Assembly (NCBI RefSeq): GCF_024748615.1
Contig: NZ_CP087168.1
Span: 1,426,001-1,490,000 of the forward strand
Origin: Pseudomonas sp. B21-048
GTDB lineage: Bacteria; Pseudomonadota; Gammaproteobacteria; Pseudomonadales; Pseudomonadaceae
Length of the DNA stretch: 64,000 bases
Direction of reading: 5' to 3'
The position numbers were made by a program, and so were the translations under genes. Position 1 is the first letter of the stretch. Each line of letters starts with the position of its first letter. Of the stretch, positions 53,252 through 63,204 are shown one piece after another. A model generated the notes under the pieces. That model saw nothing but the letters and a program-made list of their open reading frames with translations, was not told where the DNA came from and searched no databases.

Positions 53252-54477
53252 CGGGCGTTGCGTTCTTCGCGGTGCTTTTGATTAAGGTGCTTTTCATTAA
53301 AGTACTTTGGCGCTTGCCGGTACAAATAGATGCTCAGTGCCAAACCACTCAGCGCGGCCAATGCGGCAAACAGGAAGATCGAAGCAAAACCGAACCCCGC
53401 CGCAATCGCACCGGCCAAGGGCCCGGTAATCCCCAGCGACAAATCGATAAACAGTGAATAGGCCCCGACTGCCGCGCCACGGCTGGAGGCGGGCACCAGG
53501 TTGACCGCTTCCACGCCCAGCGCCGGGAACACCAGCGAAAATCCAAAACCGCTCAGCGCCGCACCGGCCAGTGCCCAATGGGCATCGGGTGCCAGCCACA
53601 GCAGCAACAGCCCGAGGGTTTCCACCGAAAGGCAGGCAATCGCCACGCGAAAGCCGCCGAGGCGGTTGATCAGGTTACCGAACAGCAACCGCGCGCCAAT
53701 GAAACTGGCGCCGAACAGGCTCAGGCACAGCACCGCGTTGGACCACTGCCGAGTGGCGTAATACAGCGTGATGAATGTGGCGATGGTGCCAAAGCCGATA
53801 GAGCCCAGCGCCAGGCCACAGCCATGAGGCAGCACGCGCCCCAACACATGCATGAACGGCAGGCGTTCGCCAACAACGATAGGTGCAGCGGTTTTTGGCC
53901 AGGCCAGCGCCAGGCCCAGAACGGCCAGCAGCACGATGCTCATGCCCATGCTCCACAAACCCAGTTGACTCACCAGCAGCACTCCCAGCGGCGCGCCGAC
54001 CGCCAGGGCACCGTAACTGGCGATGCCATTCCAGGAGATGACCTTGGCGGTGTTCGCTGCGCCGACCCGGCCGATGCCCCAGCCGATCGACCCGGAACCG
54101 ACCAGGCTTTCTGCGCTGCCGAGCACCAGTCGGCCGATCAACAGGCTGATCAGGCTCAACATGGGCAGGCTTTGTGTCCAGGCCGAAATCAACATGAATA
54201 CACCGCTCAAACCACAGCCAGCGAGGCCGTACATCACTGCCAGTTTGCTGCCCTTGTTATCGATGATGCGCCCGGCGTAAGGGCGGCTGAGCAGGGTGGC
54301 CAGGTATTGCACGCTGATCACCAGCCCGGCGATCACGGCGCCGAAACCGAGATCACTGTGGACGTAGCCCGGCAATACGGCCAGGGGAATGCCGATATTC
54401 AGGTAACCGATGAACGTGAACAGGACGATGGAAATAACTTGCAGCGTGACCGCCAGGGGGCGCTGGGTTTCTGACAT
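53248..54477 (-). CDS. MFS transporter (YfcJ/YhhS-like)
   Basis: A 409-residue twelve-helix transporter with [18 protein letters not shown] as the loop 2-3 motif and an [13 protein letters not shown] counterpart in the second half. Starts at ATG 54477; a GTG at 54492 would add five residues. Substrate unknown; YhhS relatives are drug or sugar exporters. Confidence 0.88.
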   Translation of the reverse strand: MSETQRPLAVTLQVISIVLFTFIGYLNIGIPLAVLPGYVHSDLGFGAVIAGLVISVQYLATLLSRPYAGRIIDNKGSKLAVMYGLAGCGLSGVFMLISAWTQSLPMLSLISLLIGRLVLGSAESLVGSGSIGWGIGRVGAANTAKVISWNGIASYGALAVGAPLGVLLVSQLGLWSMGMSIVLLAVLGLALAWPKTAAPIVVGERLPFMHVLGRVLPHGCGLALGSIGFGTIATFITLYYATRQWSNAVLCLSLFGASFIGARLLFGNLINRLGGFRVAIACLSVETLGLLLLWLAPDAHWALAGAALSGFGFSLVFPALGVEAVNLVPASSRGAAVGAYSLFIDLSLGITGPLAGAIAAGFGFASIFLFAALAALSGLALSIYLYRQAPKYFNEKHLNQKHREERNAR

Positions 54478-54580
54478 GGGTAGAAGGTCCACGGGGCAGC
54501 TGGATAGATAGGCTGCTTATGATAGCGGCGCGGGCGGTCGCGGGGCTGGAAAAGTAAAACTATTTACCGGACAGGGAGAA

Positions 54581-54775
54581 TCAGGATTTTGCGGGGGCAA
54601 CCAATTGCGTCGTGACCAGGGCGGCCAGGGCGTTTTCTTCGCTGCCGAAGCGGGCCAGCAGGGTAGCTTGTTTCTCGGGGGAAAGGCGGTTCCAGATCTC
54701 GATCATCTTCTCGGCGGTGCCGATCAGGACGCTGGCCTGAGCTTCGTTGAATGTGACGCTGGATTCATCGGTCAT
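54581..54775 (-). CDS. Small conserved helical protein
   Basis: A 64-residue protein (MTDESSVTFNEAQASVLIGT, IEIWNRLSPEKQATLLARFG) of two amphipathic helices; no known domain. A TTG four codons upstream is an alternative start. Codon use is normal for the genome, so it is likely real. Confidence 0.65.
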   Translation of the reverse strand: MTDESSVTFNEAQASVLIGTAEKMIEIWNRLSPEKQATLLARFGSEENALAALVTTQLVAPAKS

Positions 54776-54847
54776 GGGAAAGCTCAAGGTTCAGGCGGTG
54801 TGGAAAGCGCATATTAGCGCTTTCCACACGGTCTGGTCGTGCAGGTA

Positions 54848-54979
54848 TCAGTCGTCGCTGTCGGCCTGGCGGCGTTCAGGTGCTTCTTTCGTCTCGGGCT
54901 GTTGGGCACCGGCTTGTTGCGTGGTCGTCTGCTCAGTGTCGTGCAGGCTTGGGAAGGGGAGATTAGGGATCTCGTGCAT
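54848..54979 (-). CDS. 43-residue small protein
   Basis: ATG 54979 has AGGAG at 54990-54986, 6 bases away. The product MHEIPNLPFPSLHDTEQTTT continues with a Gln/Glu/Ala-rich, strongly acidic tail ending DSDD. It is too short to stand out by length but codon use and the ribosome-binding site are good. It lies 72 bases downstream (minus strand) of nothing else and 73 bases before the 64-residue protein on the other side. Function unknown; probably disordered. Confidence 0.55.
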   Translation of the reverse strand: MHEIPNLPFPSLHDTEQTTTQQAGAQQPETKEAPERRQADSDD

Positions 54980-55145
54980 ATAGCGCTCCTCGCAAAGTCT
55001 GTTGATAGATCTGGTAGATCCGCGCTTTCTAAAAAGCCTGGGCAGGATACAGCAGGAGAAATGACAAAAAGACTTTTATATCCAATTGTTGCGACGGATG
55101 GGATTGTCTAGACAGGTCTGTGTAGGAGCTGGCGGAAGCTGCGAT

Positions 55146-55256
55146 GATCGTTCCCACGCTCCGCGTGGGAATGCAGCCCGGGACGCTCCGCGTCCCCTCC
55201 AAAGCCGAACGCGGAGCGTCCGTTGAGGCATTCCCACGCAGAGCGTGGGAATGATC
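55146..55256. repeat. REPIN between the small protein and aminotransferase genes
   Basis: GATCGTTCCCACGC to GCGTGGGAATGATC arms with GGGACGCTCCGCGTCCC and GGAGCGTCC hairpins. TGTAGGAGCTGGCGGAAGCTG just left of it (55122-55143) is a half copy of the other REP class. Confidence 0.9.
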
Positions 55257-55272
55257 AATGGAGAAACAGGGG

Positions 55273-56466
55273 TTACTTGCAGACGTCAGCGATAGCTTCG
55301 GCCAGCAAATCCAGACGCGTCGCATCAATCCCCGCGACGTTAGCCCGGCCTGAGCTGACCATGTATACGCTGTGATGCTCGCGCAATTGCTTGACCTGTT
55401 CCGGCGACAAACCGGTGTAGGAAAACATCCCGCGTTGCACACCAATGTGCGCAAATCGCTCGCGCAAGCCATGGGGTTCAAGCGCTTCGACCAGCCCGCT
55501 GCGCAACTGGGCGATGCGCAAACGCATGGCTTCCACTTCGTCGGCCCAGCGGCCTTTCAGCTCAGGGTCGCCGAGGATGGTCGCGACCACGGCGGCGCCA
55601 TGATCCGGTGGCGTCGACCACAGGTTACGGGCGATGTTGGCCAGCTGGCTGCGGATATCCACCAGTTTGTCGGCGGTTTGCGCGCAGACAATCAGTGCGC
55701 CGGTGCGGTCGCAGTACAGGCCGAAGTTCTTCGAGCAGGAACTGGTGATCAGCACCTCCGGCAATTCGGCGGCGAACAGCCGGGTCGACCAGGCATCTTG
55801 CTCCAGACCGTCGCCAAAGCCCTGATAAGCGAAGTCGATCAGTGGCAGCAAATCGCGACTGCGCACCACGTCCAGCACTCGACGCCAATCGTCATGGGAC
55901 AGATCGAAACCGGTCGGGTTGTGGCAGCAGGCATGCAGCAGCACCACATCGCCCTTGGGGGCTTCATTGAGCACCGCCAGCATCGCTTCCACATCGAGAC
56001 GGTTATCGCTGCCCACGTACGGGTAATGACTGACCTTGACCCCGGCCGCCGCGAAAATGGTTTCGTGGATCGGCCAGGTCGGACTGCTCAACCACACGCC
56101 ACGGCCCGGCAGGCATTGGGCGATGAAGTCGGCGCTCAAACGCAGTGCGCCAGTGCCGCCCGGCGTTTGAGTGGCGCCGGCCCGTTGTTCGGCGATCAGC
56201 GCCGAATCAGCGCCAAGCACCAACTCGTTGATGACCTTGCCGAACGCTACGCTGCCGTGGCCGCCAATGTAGGTCTTGGTGGATTGACGATCTACCAGGC
56301 GCTGCTCGGCGAGCTTTACCGCTTCGGGGATTGGCGTCAGGCCTTGGGCGTCTTTATAGACACCCACGCCGAGGTCGAATTTGCGCGGGTTGGGGTCCAG
56401 CGCGTAGGCCTCCATCAGGCCGAGAATCGGGTCGCCGGGTACTCGACCGATGGCATCGAAATGCAT
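55273..56466 (-). CDS. phhC: Aromatic amino acid aminotransferase (PhhC/TyrB type)
   Basis: A 397-residue class I PLP aminotransferase: GVGVYKDAQGLTPIPEAV, SPTWPIHETIFAAAG, CCHNPTGFDLS and the PLP Lys in SSCSKNFGLYCDR. It transaminates tyrosine/phenylalanine in the route that starts with PhhA. Its ATG overlaps the phhB stop by one base (TAATG), so translation is coupled. Confidence 0.9.
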   Translation of the reverse strand: MHFDAIGRVPGDPILGLMEAYALDPNPRKFDLGVGVYKDAQGLTPIPEAVKLAEQRLVDRQSTKTYIGGHGSVAFGKVINELVLGADSALIAEQRAGATQTPGGTGALRLSADFIAQCLPGRGVWLSSPTWPIHETIFAAAGVKVSHYPYVGSDNRLDVEAMLAVLNEAPKGDVVLLHACCHNPTGFDLSHDDWRRVLDVVRSRDLLPLIDFAYQGFGDGLEQDAWSTRLFAAELPEVLITSSCSKNFGLYCDRTGALIVCAQTADKLVDIRSQLANIARNLWSTPPDHGAAVVATILGDPELKGRWADEVEAMRLRIAQLRSGLVEALEPHGLRERFAHIGVQRGMFSYTGLSPEQVKQLREHHSVYMVSSGRANVAGIDATRLDLLAEAIADVCK

Positions 56467-56822
56467 TATTTGCGGCCCTCGGCGTTCTTCGCCACTTCGT
56501 CGGTGCGTGCGGCCATGATGAAGTCGTTGCGGTGCAGGCCTTTGATGGAGTGGCTCCACCAGGTCACGGTGACTTTGCCCCACTCGGTCAGCAGGCCAGG
56601 GTGATGACCTTCGGCCTCGGAGATTTCACCGACGGCGTTGGTGAACGCCAGCGCGTGTTTGAAATTCTTGAACAGGAAAACTTTTTCCAGCTGCATCACG
56701 CTGTCGCGGACTTCGATGTTCCAGTCAGGGATCTGCTTGATCAGGATCGGCAATTCTTCGTCGCTGACCTGAGGGGCATCGGCGCGGCAGGCTTCGCAAT
56801 GGGCTTGGTTCAGAGCGTTCAT
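56466..56822 (-). CDS. phhB: Pterin-4a-carbinolamine dehydratase
   Basis: A 118-residue enzyme that recycles the hydroxylated pterin cofactor of PhhA. Conserved [20 protein letters not shown], the [20 protein letters not shown] motif with catalytic His pair, and an N-terminal Cys-x2-Cys segment typical of Pseudomonas PhhB. Confidence 0.95.
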   Translation of the reverse strand: MNALNQAHCEACRADAPQVSDEELPILIKQIPDWNIEVRDSVMQLEKVFLFKNFKHALAFTNAVGEISEAEGHHPGLLTEWGKVTVTWWSHSIKGLHRNDFIMAARTDEVAKNAEGRK

Positions 56823-56891
56823 GGTGGGTTCCTGAATTCGATTCTTGTTGGAAATTACTATCTTTGCGCGTAAGTCGCGAGCGGGATCTGC

Positions 56892-57683
56892 TCAGGCCGC
56901 TTTGGGCTTTGGCGGAAATTTCGGTGTGTGCAACCCCAACTGCATACCTTGCTTGACCATTCCCATGATGTCTTCGTGGGCCAGATCGAACAGGCGCTTG
57001 AGGTTCGGCAAGACAAAGTACAGCGGTTGCAAGATGTCGATGCGGTACGGCGTGCGCATGCATTCCAGCGGGTCGAAGGCCTGATGCTCAGGCTCGTCCG
57101 ACAGGCAGTAAACAGTTTCTTTGGGCGAGGACAGAATGCCGCCGCCGTAGATGCGCAGGCCTTGCGGCGTGTCGACCAGGCCGAACTCGATGGTCATCCA
57201 GTACAGGCGCGCCAGGTACACGCGTTCTTCCTTGGAAGCCTGTAGACCGAGTTTGCCGTAGGTGTGGGTGAATTCGGCGAACCAGGGGTTGGTCAGCAGC
57301 GGACAGTGGCCAAAGATCTCGTGGAAAATGTCCGGCTCTTGCAGGTAATCCAGCTCTTCGCGGGTGCGAATAAACGTCGCCACTGGAAACTGCTTGTTCG
57401 CCAGCAATTCGAAAAAGGTCTGGAAAGGAATCAGTGCGGGGACTCGGGCCACTTGCCAGCCGGTGGTTTCACCGAGGACCTTGTTGATTTCACCGAGTTG
57501 CGGAATGCGGTCGTGGGGCAGATCGAGTTTTTCGATACCGTCCAGGTATTCCTGGCACGCACGGCCCTCGACCACTTTCAGCTGGCGAGTGATCAGCGTG
57601 TTCCACACCGCGTGTTCTTCGGCGGGGTAGTCGATAAAACCTTGCGCATCGGGCTCGCGAGCCACGTATTGCGTCTGCTTCAT
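56892..57683 (-). CDS. phhA: Phenylalanine-4-hydroxylase
   Basis: A 263-residue non-haem iron monooxygenase making tyrosine from phenylalanine with tetrahydropterin. Iron ligands lie in DIFHEIFGHCPLL (two His) and the Glu of TIEFGLVDTP. Monomeric bacterial form without regulatory domain. AGGAG precedes the ATG by 6 bases. First gene of phhA-phhB-aminotransferase. Confidence 0.95.
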   Translation of the reverse strand: MKQTQYVAREPDAQGFIDYPAEEHAVWNTLITRQLKVVEGRACQEYLDGIEKLDLPHDRIPQLGEINKVLGETTGWQVARVPALIPFQTFFELLANKQFPVATFIRTREELDYLQEPDIFHEIFGHCPLLTNPWFAEFTHTYGKLGLQASKEERVYLARLYWMTIEFGLVDTPQGLRIYGGGILSSPKETVYCLSDEPEHQAFDPLECMRTPYRIDILQPLYFVLPNLKRLFDLAHEDIMGMVKQGMQLGLHTPKFPPKPKAA

Positions 57684-57805
57684 GCTGCTCTCCTGCTAAG
57701 GGATTTGTTCTTGTTGTGTGTACAGCTATAGACCTAGAAATACCCCAAGGCGTGCGGTGTTGCAGCAGATGATCGTCGTTGCATGTAGGAAAAATCTGCG
57801 CTTTT

Positions 57806-57823
57806 CGTAAAGTATTCGTTACG
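57806..57823. promoter_or_regulatory. Candidate PhhR/TyrR box
   Basis: CGTAAAGTATTCGTTACG is an inverted repeat resembling the TyrR/PhhR box TGTAAA-N6-TTTACA (two end positions differ). It sits between divergent phhA and phhR, 123 bases from the phhA start and 142 from phhR. Confidence 0.6.
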
Positions 57824-57964
57824 GATTAGTCGCAGCTGCGCAAGTATTGATATTTTCGGGTTTGAAACGGCCCATGAGTGTCACATAATCTTGACGACTA
57901 ACTGGATGCCCTCGCAGAAAATTCCTTGCGCCGGGCCTCGATCAACGCTGTTACAGGCCTTTAT

Positions 57965-59524
57965 ATGCGTATCAAAGTTCACTGCCAGAATCGCATCGGT
58001 ATCCTGCGCGACATTCTCAACTTGCTAGTGGAGTACGGAATCAACGTCGCCCGCGGCGAAGTGGGCGGTGAGCACGGCAATGCGATCTATCTGCACTGCC
58101 CGAACCTGATCAATATTCAGTTCCAGGCGTTACGTCCGAAATTCGAGGCGATTGGCGGGGTATTCGGCGTCAAGCGCGTAGGGCTGATGCCCAGCGAGCG
58201 TCGGCACATGGAGCTCAATGCCTTGCTCGGGGCGCTGGAATTTCCGGTGCTGTCGATCGACATGGGCGGCTCCATCGTCGCGGCCAACCGTGCGGCGGCA
58301 CAGTTGCTCGGGGTGCGGGTGGATGAAGTGCCGGGGATTCCACTGTCGCGGTATGCCGAGGATTTCGATTTGCCGGAGCTGGTGCGCGCCAACAAGTCGC
58401 GGATTAACGGCTTGCGGGTCAAGGTCAAGGGTGACGTGTTTCTCGCCGACATCGCGCCACTGCAATCGGAGCATGATGAAAGCGAGGCCATGGCCGGTGC
58501 AGTGTTAACGTTGCACCGCGCGGATCGGGTAGGCGAGCGTATCTATAACGTGCGCAAGCAGGAGTTGCGCGGCTTCGACAGTATTTTCCAGAGCTCGAAA
58601 GTGATGGCTGCGGTGGTTCGCGAAGCGCGACGCATGGCGCCACTGGATGCGCCGCTATTGATAGAAGGCGAAACCGGCACCGGCAAGGAGTTGTTGGCGC
58701 GGGCCTGTCACCTGGCGAGCCCGCGTGGTCAGTCACCGTTGATGGCGCTCAACTGCGCCGGTCTGCCTGAGTCCATGGCCGAGACCGAACTGTTCGGCTA
58801 CGGCCCTGGTGCCTTCGAAGGCGCGCGGGCCGAAGGCAAGCTCGGGCTGTTGGAGCTGACGGCGGGCGGTACGTTGTTTCTCGATGGTGTCGGCGAAATG
58901 AGCCCGCGCTTGCAGGTGAAGTTGCTGCGCTTTCTGCAGGACGGTTGCTTCCGTCGTGTCGGCAGCGATGAAGAGGTTTATCTGGATGTGCGGGTGATCT
59001 GCGCGACTCAAGTGGACTTGTCCGAGCTGTGCGCTCGCGGTGAGTTTCGCCAGGATTTGTATCACCGCTTGAACGTGCTCTCGCTGCATATTCCGCCGCT
59101 GCGCGAATGCCTCGACGGGTTGGCGCCGCTGGTGGAGCACTTCCTCGATCAGGCCAGTCGGCAGATCGGTTGTCCGTTGCCAAAACTGGCGCCAGCGGCG
59201 ATGGAGCGGCTCAGTCACTATCATTGGCCGGGTAACGTGCGGCAGTTGGAAAACGTACTGTTCCAGGCGGTTTCCCTGTGCGACGGCGGCACTGTCAAAG
59301 CCGAGCACATTCGTCTGCCGGACTACGGCGTGCGTCAGCCGCTTGGCGATTTTTCCCTTGAGGGCGGCCTGGACGAGATTGTCGGGCGCTTTGAAAAGGC
59401 CGTGCTGGAGCGCTTGTATTCCGAGCATCCGAGCAGTCGGCAACTGGGCAAGCGGTTGGGGGTTTCGCATACGACCATTGCCAATAAGTTGCGTGAGTAC
59501 GAAGTCGGTAAAGACAACACCTGA
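57965..59524 (+). CDS. phhR: Aromatic amino acid regulator PhhR (TyrR family)
   Basis: A 519-residue regulator: ACT domain (MRIKVHCQNRIGILRDILNL, 1-72), PAS (about 78-185), AAA+ domain with Walker A GETGTGKE and FIS-type helix-turn-helix at the end (SSRQLGKRLGVSHTTIANKL). The sigma-54 contact loop reads GAFEGA instead of GAFTGA, as in TyrR-type proteins that work with sigma-70. It activates phhA with phenylalanine or tyrosine. Confidence 0.93.
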   Translation: MRIKVHCQNRIGILRDILNLLVEYGINVARGEVGGEHGNAIYLHCPNLINIQFQALRPKFEAIGGVFGVKRVGLMPSERRHMELNALLGALEFPVLSIDMGGSIVAANRAAAQLLGVRVDEVPGIPLSRYAEDFDLPELVRANKSRINGLRVKVKGDVFLADIAPLQSEHDESEAMAGAVLTLHRADRVGERIYNVRKQELRGFDSIFQSSKVMAAVVREARRMAPLDAPLLIEGETGTGKELLARACHLASPRGQSPLMALNCAGLPESMAETELFGYGPGAFEGARAEGKLGLLELTAGGTLFLDGVGEMSPRLQVKLLRFLQDGCFRRVGSDEEVYLDVRVICATQVDLSELCARGEFRQDLYHRLNVLSLHIPPLRECLDGLAPLVEHFLDQASRQIGCPLPKLAPAAMERLSHYHWPGNVRQLENVLFQAVSLCDGGTVKAEHIRLPDYGVRQPLGDFSLEGGLDEIVGRFEKAVLERLYSEHPSSRQLGKRLGVSHTTIANKLREYEVGKDNT

Positions 59525-59526
59525 CT

Positions 59527-59557
59527 GATCGTTCCCACGCAGAGCGTGGGAACGATC
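59527..59557. repeat. Solo REP palindrome after phhR
   Basis: GATCGTTCCCACGC-AGA-GCGTGGGAACGATC, a perfect palindrome 2 bases past the phhR stop; likely also the transcript end. Followed by TGCCGCGAAGCGGCA (59575-59589), a second hairpin. Confidence 0.88.
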
Positions 59558-59685
59558 AGGGGGTAACTGAGGATTGCCGCGAAGCGGCATAACACCGCCG
59601 GTTTTTCGTCTTCGATACATTTCCCAATTCTCTCTGAATCCCTCAAGTCCTTTGTTTGTCGGGCCGTGCGCCGCCAGAAAAAAGT

Positions 59686-59700
59686 TGGTCTGCAAATTGC
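59686..59700 (+). promoter_or_regulatory. Sigma-54 promoter of the flgF operon
   Basis: TGGTCTGCAAATTGC has GG and GC exactly 10 bases apart, matching TGGCAC-N5-TTGC except two positions. Middle-class flagellar operons in Pseudomonas use sigma-54 with FleR. It lies 58 bases before the flgF start. Confidence 0.7.
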
Positions 59701-59757
59701 TTATGGCTCAGCAGTACAGCGGTGGGCGGCAAACGTCCGGCATGCAGAGGAAAGAGT

Positions 59758-60498
59758 GTGGACAAGTACCTTTATGTGGCAATGACCGGCGCCAGCCAGA
59801 ATGCACTGGCGCAGAAGGCTCATGCCAACAACCTGGCGAACATCTCTACCAACGGTTTTCAGAAGGACCTGGAACAGGCCCGTTCGATGCCGGTGTTTGG
59901 TGACAGCTTTCCGGCGCGTGCGTTTGCCATGAGCGAACGTCCTGCCACCGACTTCTCTCCGGGTACGCTGGTGGAAACCGGTCGTGACCTCGACGTCGCG
60001 GTGCAAGGCAATGGCTGGATTGCCGTGCAGAACCCTGATGGCGGTGAAAGCTACGTGCGCACCGGCAGCCTCAACGTTGACGCGCTGGGTGTGCTGCGTG
60101 CCGGCAACGGTATGCCGGTGGTCGGCAATGGCGGGCCCATTGCCGTACCGCCCGAGCAGCAGATCGAAGTCGGCGAAGACGGCACCGTCAGCATCCGCGC
60201 GATGGGCGAAGGCCCGCGGGTGATGGCCGAAGTCGACCGCATCAAACTGGTCAACCCGGACTTCAAGAACATGACCAAAGGCCTGGACGGTTCGATCCAC
60301 ACCCAGGACGGCAAGCCGGCACAAGCCGATGCCAAGGTCAAACTGGTGTCCGGGTTCCTCGAGTCGAGCAACGTCAATGCCGTGGAAGAAATGACCTCGG
60401 TGCTGGCGCTGGCCAAGCAGTTCGAGCTGCACATCAAGATGATGAATACCGCCAAAGACGATGACCAGGCCATGGCTCGGGTCTTGCAGATCAGCTAA
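59758..60498 (+). CDS. flgF: Flagellar proximal rod protein FlgF
   Basis: A 246-residue rod protein with the N-terminal rod motif QNALAQKAHANNLANISTNG and C-terminal LESSNVNAVEEMTSVLALAK. GTG 59758 follows AGAGG about 7 bases upstream; the frame extends back to 59656 but homologues begin (M)DKYLYVAM. Confidence 0.95.
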   Translation: MDKYLYVAMTGASQNALAQKAHANNLANISTNGFQKDLEQARSMPVFGDSFPARAFAMSERPATDFSPGTLVETGRDLDVAVQGNGWIAVQNPDGGESYVRTGSLNVDALGVLRAGNGMPVVGNGGPIAVPPEQQIEVGEDGTVSIRAMGEGPRVMAEVDRIKLVNPDFKNMTKGLDGSIHTQDGKPAQADAKVKLVSGFLESSNVNAVEEMTSVLALAKQFELHIKMMNTAKDDDQAMARVLQIS

Positions 60499-60543
60499 TT
60501 ATCAGAACGTCGCGCCGTAAAACAGGCGCACGAGGAGAATCGA

Positions 60544-61329
60544 ATGCTTCCGGCTCTATGGGTTGCCAAAACAGGTCTGTCCGCCCAGGACACCAACCTC
60601 ACCACCATTTCCAACAACCTGGCGAACGTATCGACCACGGGTTTCAAACGTGACCGCGCCGAGTTCCAGGACTTGCTGTATCAGATCAAACGCCAGCCAG
60701 GCGCCCAGTCGACCCAGGACAGCGAATTGCCGTCGGGTCTGCAAGTGGGTACCGGTGTTCGCATCGTCGGCACCCAGAAAAACTTCACCGCCGGTAGCCT
60801 GCAAACCACCGAGCAGCCGTTGGACATGGCCATCGACGGTCGCGGTTTCTTCCAGATTCTGCAGCCCGATGGCACCACGTCCTACACCCGTGACGGTACC
60901 TTTCACCTGGATTCCAACGGCCAGATCGTCAACGCCAGCGGCTTCGCCCTAGAGCCGGCCATTGTCATTCCGAACAACGCCCAGACTTTCACCGTTGGCC
61001 GTGACGGCACCGTATCCATCACCGTTCCCGGCAACCCGGCCGCCCAGGTGATCGGCAACCTGCAAACCGCCGACTTCATCAACCCGGCCGGTCTGCAAGC
61101 GGTGGGTAACAACCTGTTCCTGGAAACCGCTGCCAGTGGCGCGCCGCAAGTCGGCACCCCGGGCCTCGCCGGTTTCGGCACCACGCTGCAGAACACCCTG
61201 GAAACGTCCAACGTCAGCACCGTTGAAGAGATGGTCAACATGATCACCACTCAGCGCGCCTACGAGATGAACTCCAAGGTGATCTCCACCGCCGACCAGA
61301 TGCTCTCGTTCGTAACGCAGAATCTGTAA
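60544..61329 (+). CDS. flgG: Flagellar distal rod protein FlgG
   Basis: A 261-residue distal rod protein: MLPALWVAKTGLSAQDTNLT, NNLANVSTTGFKRDRAEFQD, and the terminal NTLETSNVSTVEEMVNMITT, TADQMLSFVTQNL. Full length for the family (260-262). GAGGAG precedes the ATG. Confidence 0.96.
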   Translation: MLPALWVAKTGLSAQDTNLTTISNNLANVSTTGFKRDRAEFQDLLYQIKRQPGAQSTQDSELPSGLQVGTGVRIVGTQKNFTAGSLQTTEQPLDMAIDGRGFFQILQPDGTTSYTRDGTFHLDSNGQIVNASGFALEPAIVIPNNAQTFTVGRDGTVSITVPGNPAAQVIGNLQTADFINPAGLQAVGNNLFLETAASGAPQVGTPGLAGFGTTLQNTLETSNVSTVEEMVNMITTQRAYEMNSKVISTADQMLSFVTQNL

Positions 61330-61381
61330 TCAAGTCTATGAGGCGGCCATGAGGTCGCCTGCAACACCGTGAGGTAGGGTC

Positions 61382-62077
61382 ATGAATCGCTTTGTATCTG
61401 TTCTGGCACTGAGTGGGGTCGTCGTGCTCGCGGGCTGCGTTGCCCCGCCGCCCAAGCCCAATGACCCTTACTACGCCCCGGTGTTGCCGCGCACGCCGCT
61501 GCCGGCTGCCGCCAATAATGGCTCGATCTACCAGGCCGGTTTCGAACAGAACCTGTACGGCGACCGCAAGGCATTCCGGGTCGGTGACATCATCACCATC
61601 ACCCTGAATGAGCGTACCCAGGCGAGCAAGAACGCCAACTCGCAGATGGACAAGAACAGCGATAACAAGATCGGCCTGACCTCGTTGTTCGGCTCCAACC
61701 TGACCACCCATAACCCGATTGGCAGCAACGATCTGAGCCTGAACGCGGGCTATAGCGCCGACCGCTCGACGAAGGGCGACAGCAAGTCCGGCCAGAGCAA
61801 CAGCCTGACCGGTTCGATCACCGTGACCGTCGCCGACGTGTTGCCCAACGGCATCATCGCCGTGCGCGGCGAGAAGTGGCTGACCCTCAACACCGGTGAC
61901 GAACTGGTACGGATTGCCGGCCTCGTTCGCGCCGATGACATCGCCACCGACAACACCGTGTCGTCGACCCGCGTCGCCGATGCACGCATCACCTATTCGG
62001 GCACCGGTGCGTTTGCCGATGCGAGTCAGCCAGGCTGGTTCGACCGTTTCTTCCTCAGCCCGCTGTTCCCTTTCTAG
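61382..62077 (+). CDS. flgH: Flagellar L-ring lipoprotein FlgH
   Basis: A 231-residue outer membrane ring protein: lipobox LAGC (lipidated Cys 19), [20 protein letters not shown], and [20 protein letters not shown] in the conserved half. Terminates 6 bases before the flgI ATG. Confidence 0.95.
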   Translation: MNRFVSVLALSGVVVLAGCVAPPPKPNDPYYAPVLPRTPLPAAANNGSIYQAGFEQNLYGDRKAFRVGDIITITLNERTQASKNANSQMDKNSDNKIGLTSLFGSNLTTHNPIGSNDLSLNAGYSADRSTKGDSKSGQSNSLTGSITVTVADVLPNGIIAVRGEKWLTLNTGDELVRIAGLVRADDIATDNTVSSTRVADARITYSGTGAFADASQPGWFDRFFLSPLFPF

Positions 62078-62083
62078 GTGGCT

Positions 62084-63193
62084 ATGTTGAATCTTAAACA
62101 CCTGATAGTGGGCGCTCTGTTGCTGTCCGTGGCCTTCGATGCTCAAGCCGAGCGGCTGAAGGACATCGCCAGTATTTCCGGCGTGCGTTCCAACCAATTG
62201 ATCGGCTATGGCCTGGTGGTCGGGCTTAACGGCACCGGTGACCAGACGACCCAGACCCCGTTCACTCTGCAGACCTTCAACAACATGCTTTCGCAGTTCG
62301 GCATCAAGGTGCCGGCAGGCTCTGGCAACGTGCAGTTGAAAAACGTCGCGGCGGTATCGATCAGTGCCGACTTGCCGGCGTTCGCCAAGCCGGGTCAGCA
62401 GGTGGACATCACCGTAGCGTCCATCGGTAACTCCAAAAGCCTGCGCGGCGGTACCTTGCTGTTGACGCCGCTCAAAGGTATCGATGGCAACGTCTACGCC
62501 ATCGCTCAGGGCAACCTGGTGGTTGGCGGTTTCGATGCCGAAGGTCGTGACGGTTCGAAGATTACCGTCAACGTTCCATCGGCCGGTCGCATCCCGGGTG
62601 GTGCGTCGGTCGAGCGTGCGGTGCCAAGCGGTTTCAATCAGGGCAACAGCCTGACCCTGAACCTCAATCGTTCGGACTTCACCACTGCCAAGCGCATCGT
62701 CGACAAGATCAACGACATGCTCGGCCCTGGTGTGGCCCAGGCCATTGACGGTGGCTCGATCCGCGTGACGGCGCCACTCGATCCGAGCCAGCGGGTCGAC
62801 TATTTGTCGATCCTGGAAAACCTCGAAGTCGACCCGGGTCAGGCGGTGGCGAAAGTCATCATCAATTCGCGCACCGGTACCATCGTGATCGGCCAGAACG
62901 TCAAGGTTTCTCCGGCTGCCGTGACCCACGGCAGCCTGACCGTGACCATCACCGAAGACCCGATCGTCAGCCAGCCCGGCCCTCTGTCCAACGGGCAGAC
63001 AGCGGTCGTGCCGCGCTCGCGGGTCAACGCCCAGCAGGAAGCCAAGCCGATGTTCAAATTCGGCCCGGGCACCACTCTCGACGAAATCGTTCGTGCGGTG
63101 AACCAGGTCGGCGCGGCGCCGGGTGACTTGATGGCGATTCTCGAAGCGCTGAAACAGGCCGGCGCATTGCAAGCCGACCTGATCGTGATCTGA
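62084..63193 (+). CDS. flgI: Flagellar P-ring protein FlgI
   Basis: A 369-residue periplasmic ring protein with signal peptide ([20 protein letters not shown], cleavage after AQA) and [20 protein letters not shown], the family start. ATG 62084 is preferred; a GTG at 62078 abuts the flgH stop but has no ribosome-binding site. Confidence 0.95.
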   Translation: MLNLKHLIVGALLLSVAFDAQAERLKDIASISGVRSNQLIGYGLVVGLNGTGDQTTQTPFTLQTFNNMLSQFGIKVPAGSGNVQLKNVAAVSISADLPAFAKPGQQVDITVASIGNSKSLRGGTLLLTPLKGIDGNVYAIAQGNLVVGGFDAEGRDGSKITVNVPSAGRIPGGASVERAVPSGFNQGNSLTLNLNRSDFTTAKRIVDKINDMLGPGVAQAIDGGSIRVTAPLDPSQRVDYLSILENLEVDPGQAVAKVIINSRTGTIVIGQNVKVSPAAVTHGSLTVTITEDPIVSQPGPLSNGQTAVVPRSRVNAQQEAKPMFKFGPGTTLDEIVRAVNQVGAAPGDLMAILEALKQAGALQADLIVI

Positions 63194-63204
63194 GGACGGC
63201 GACC

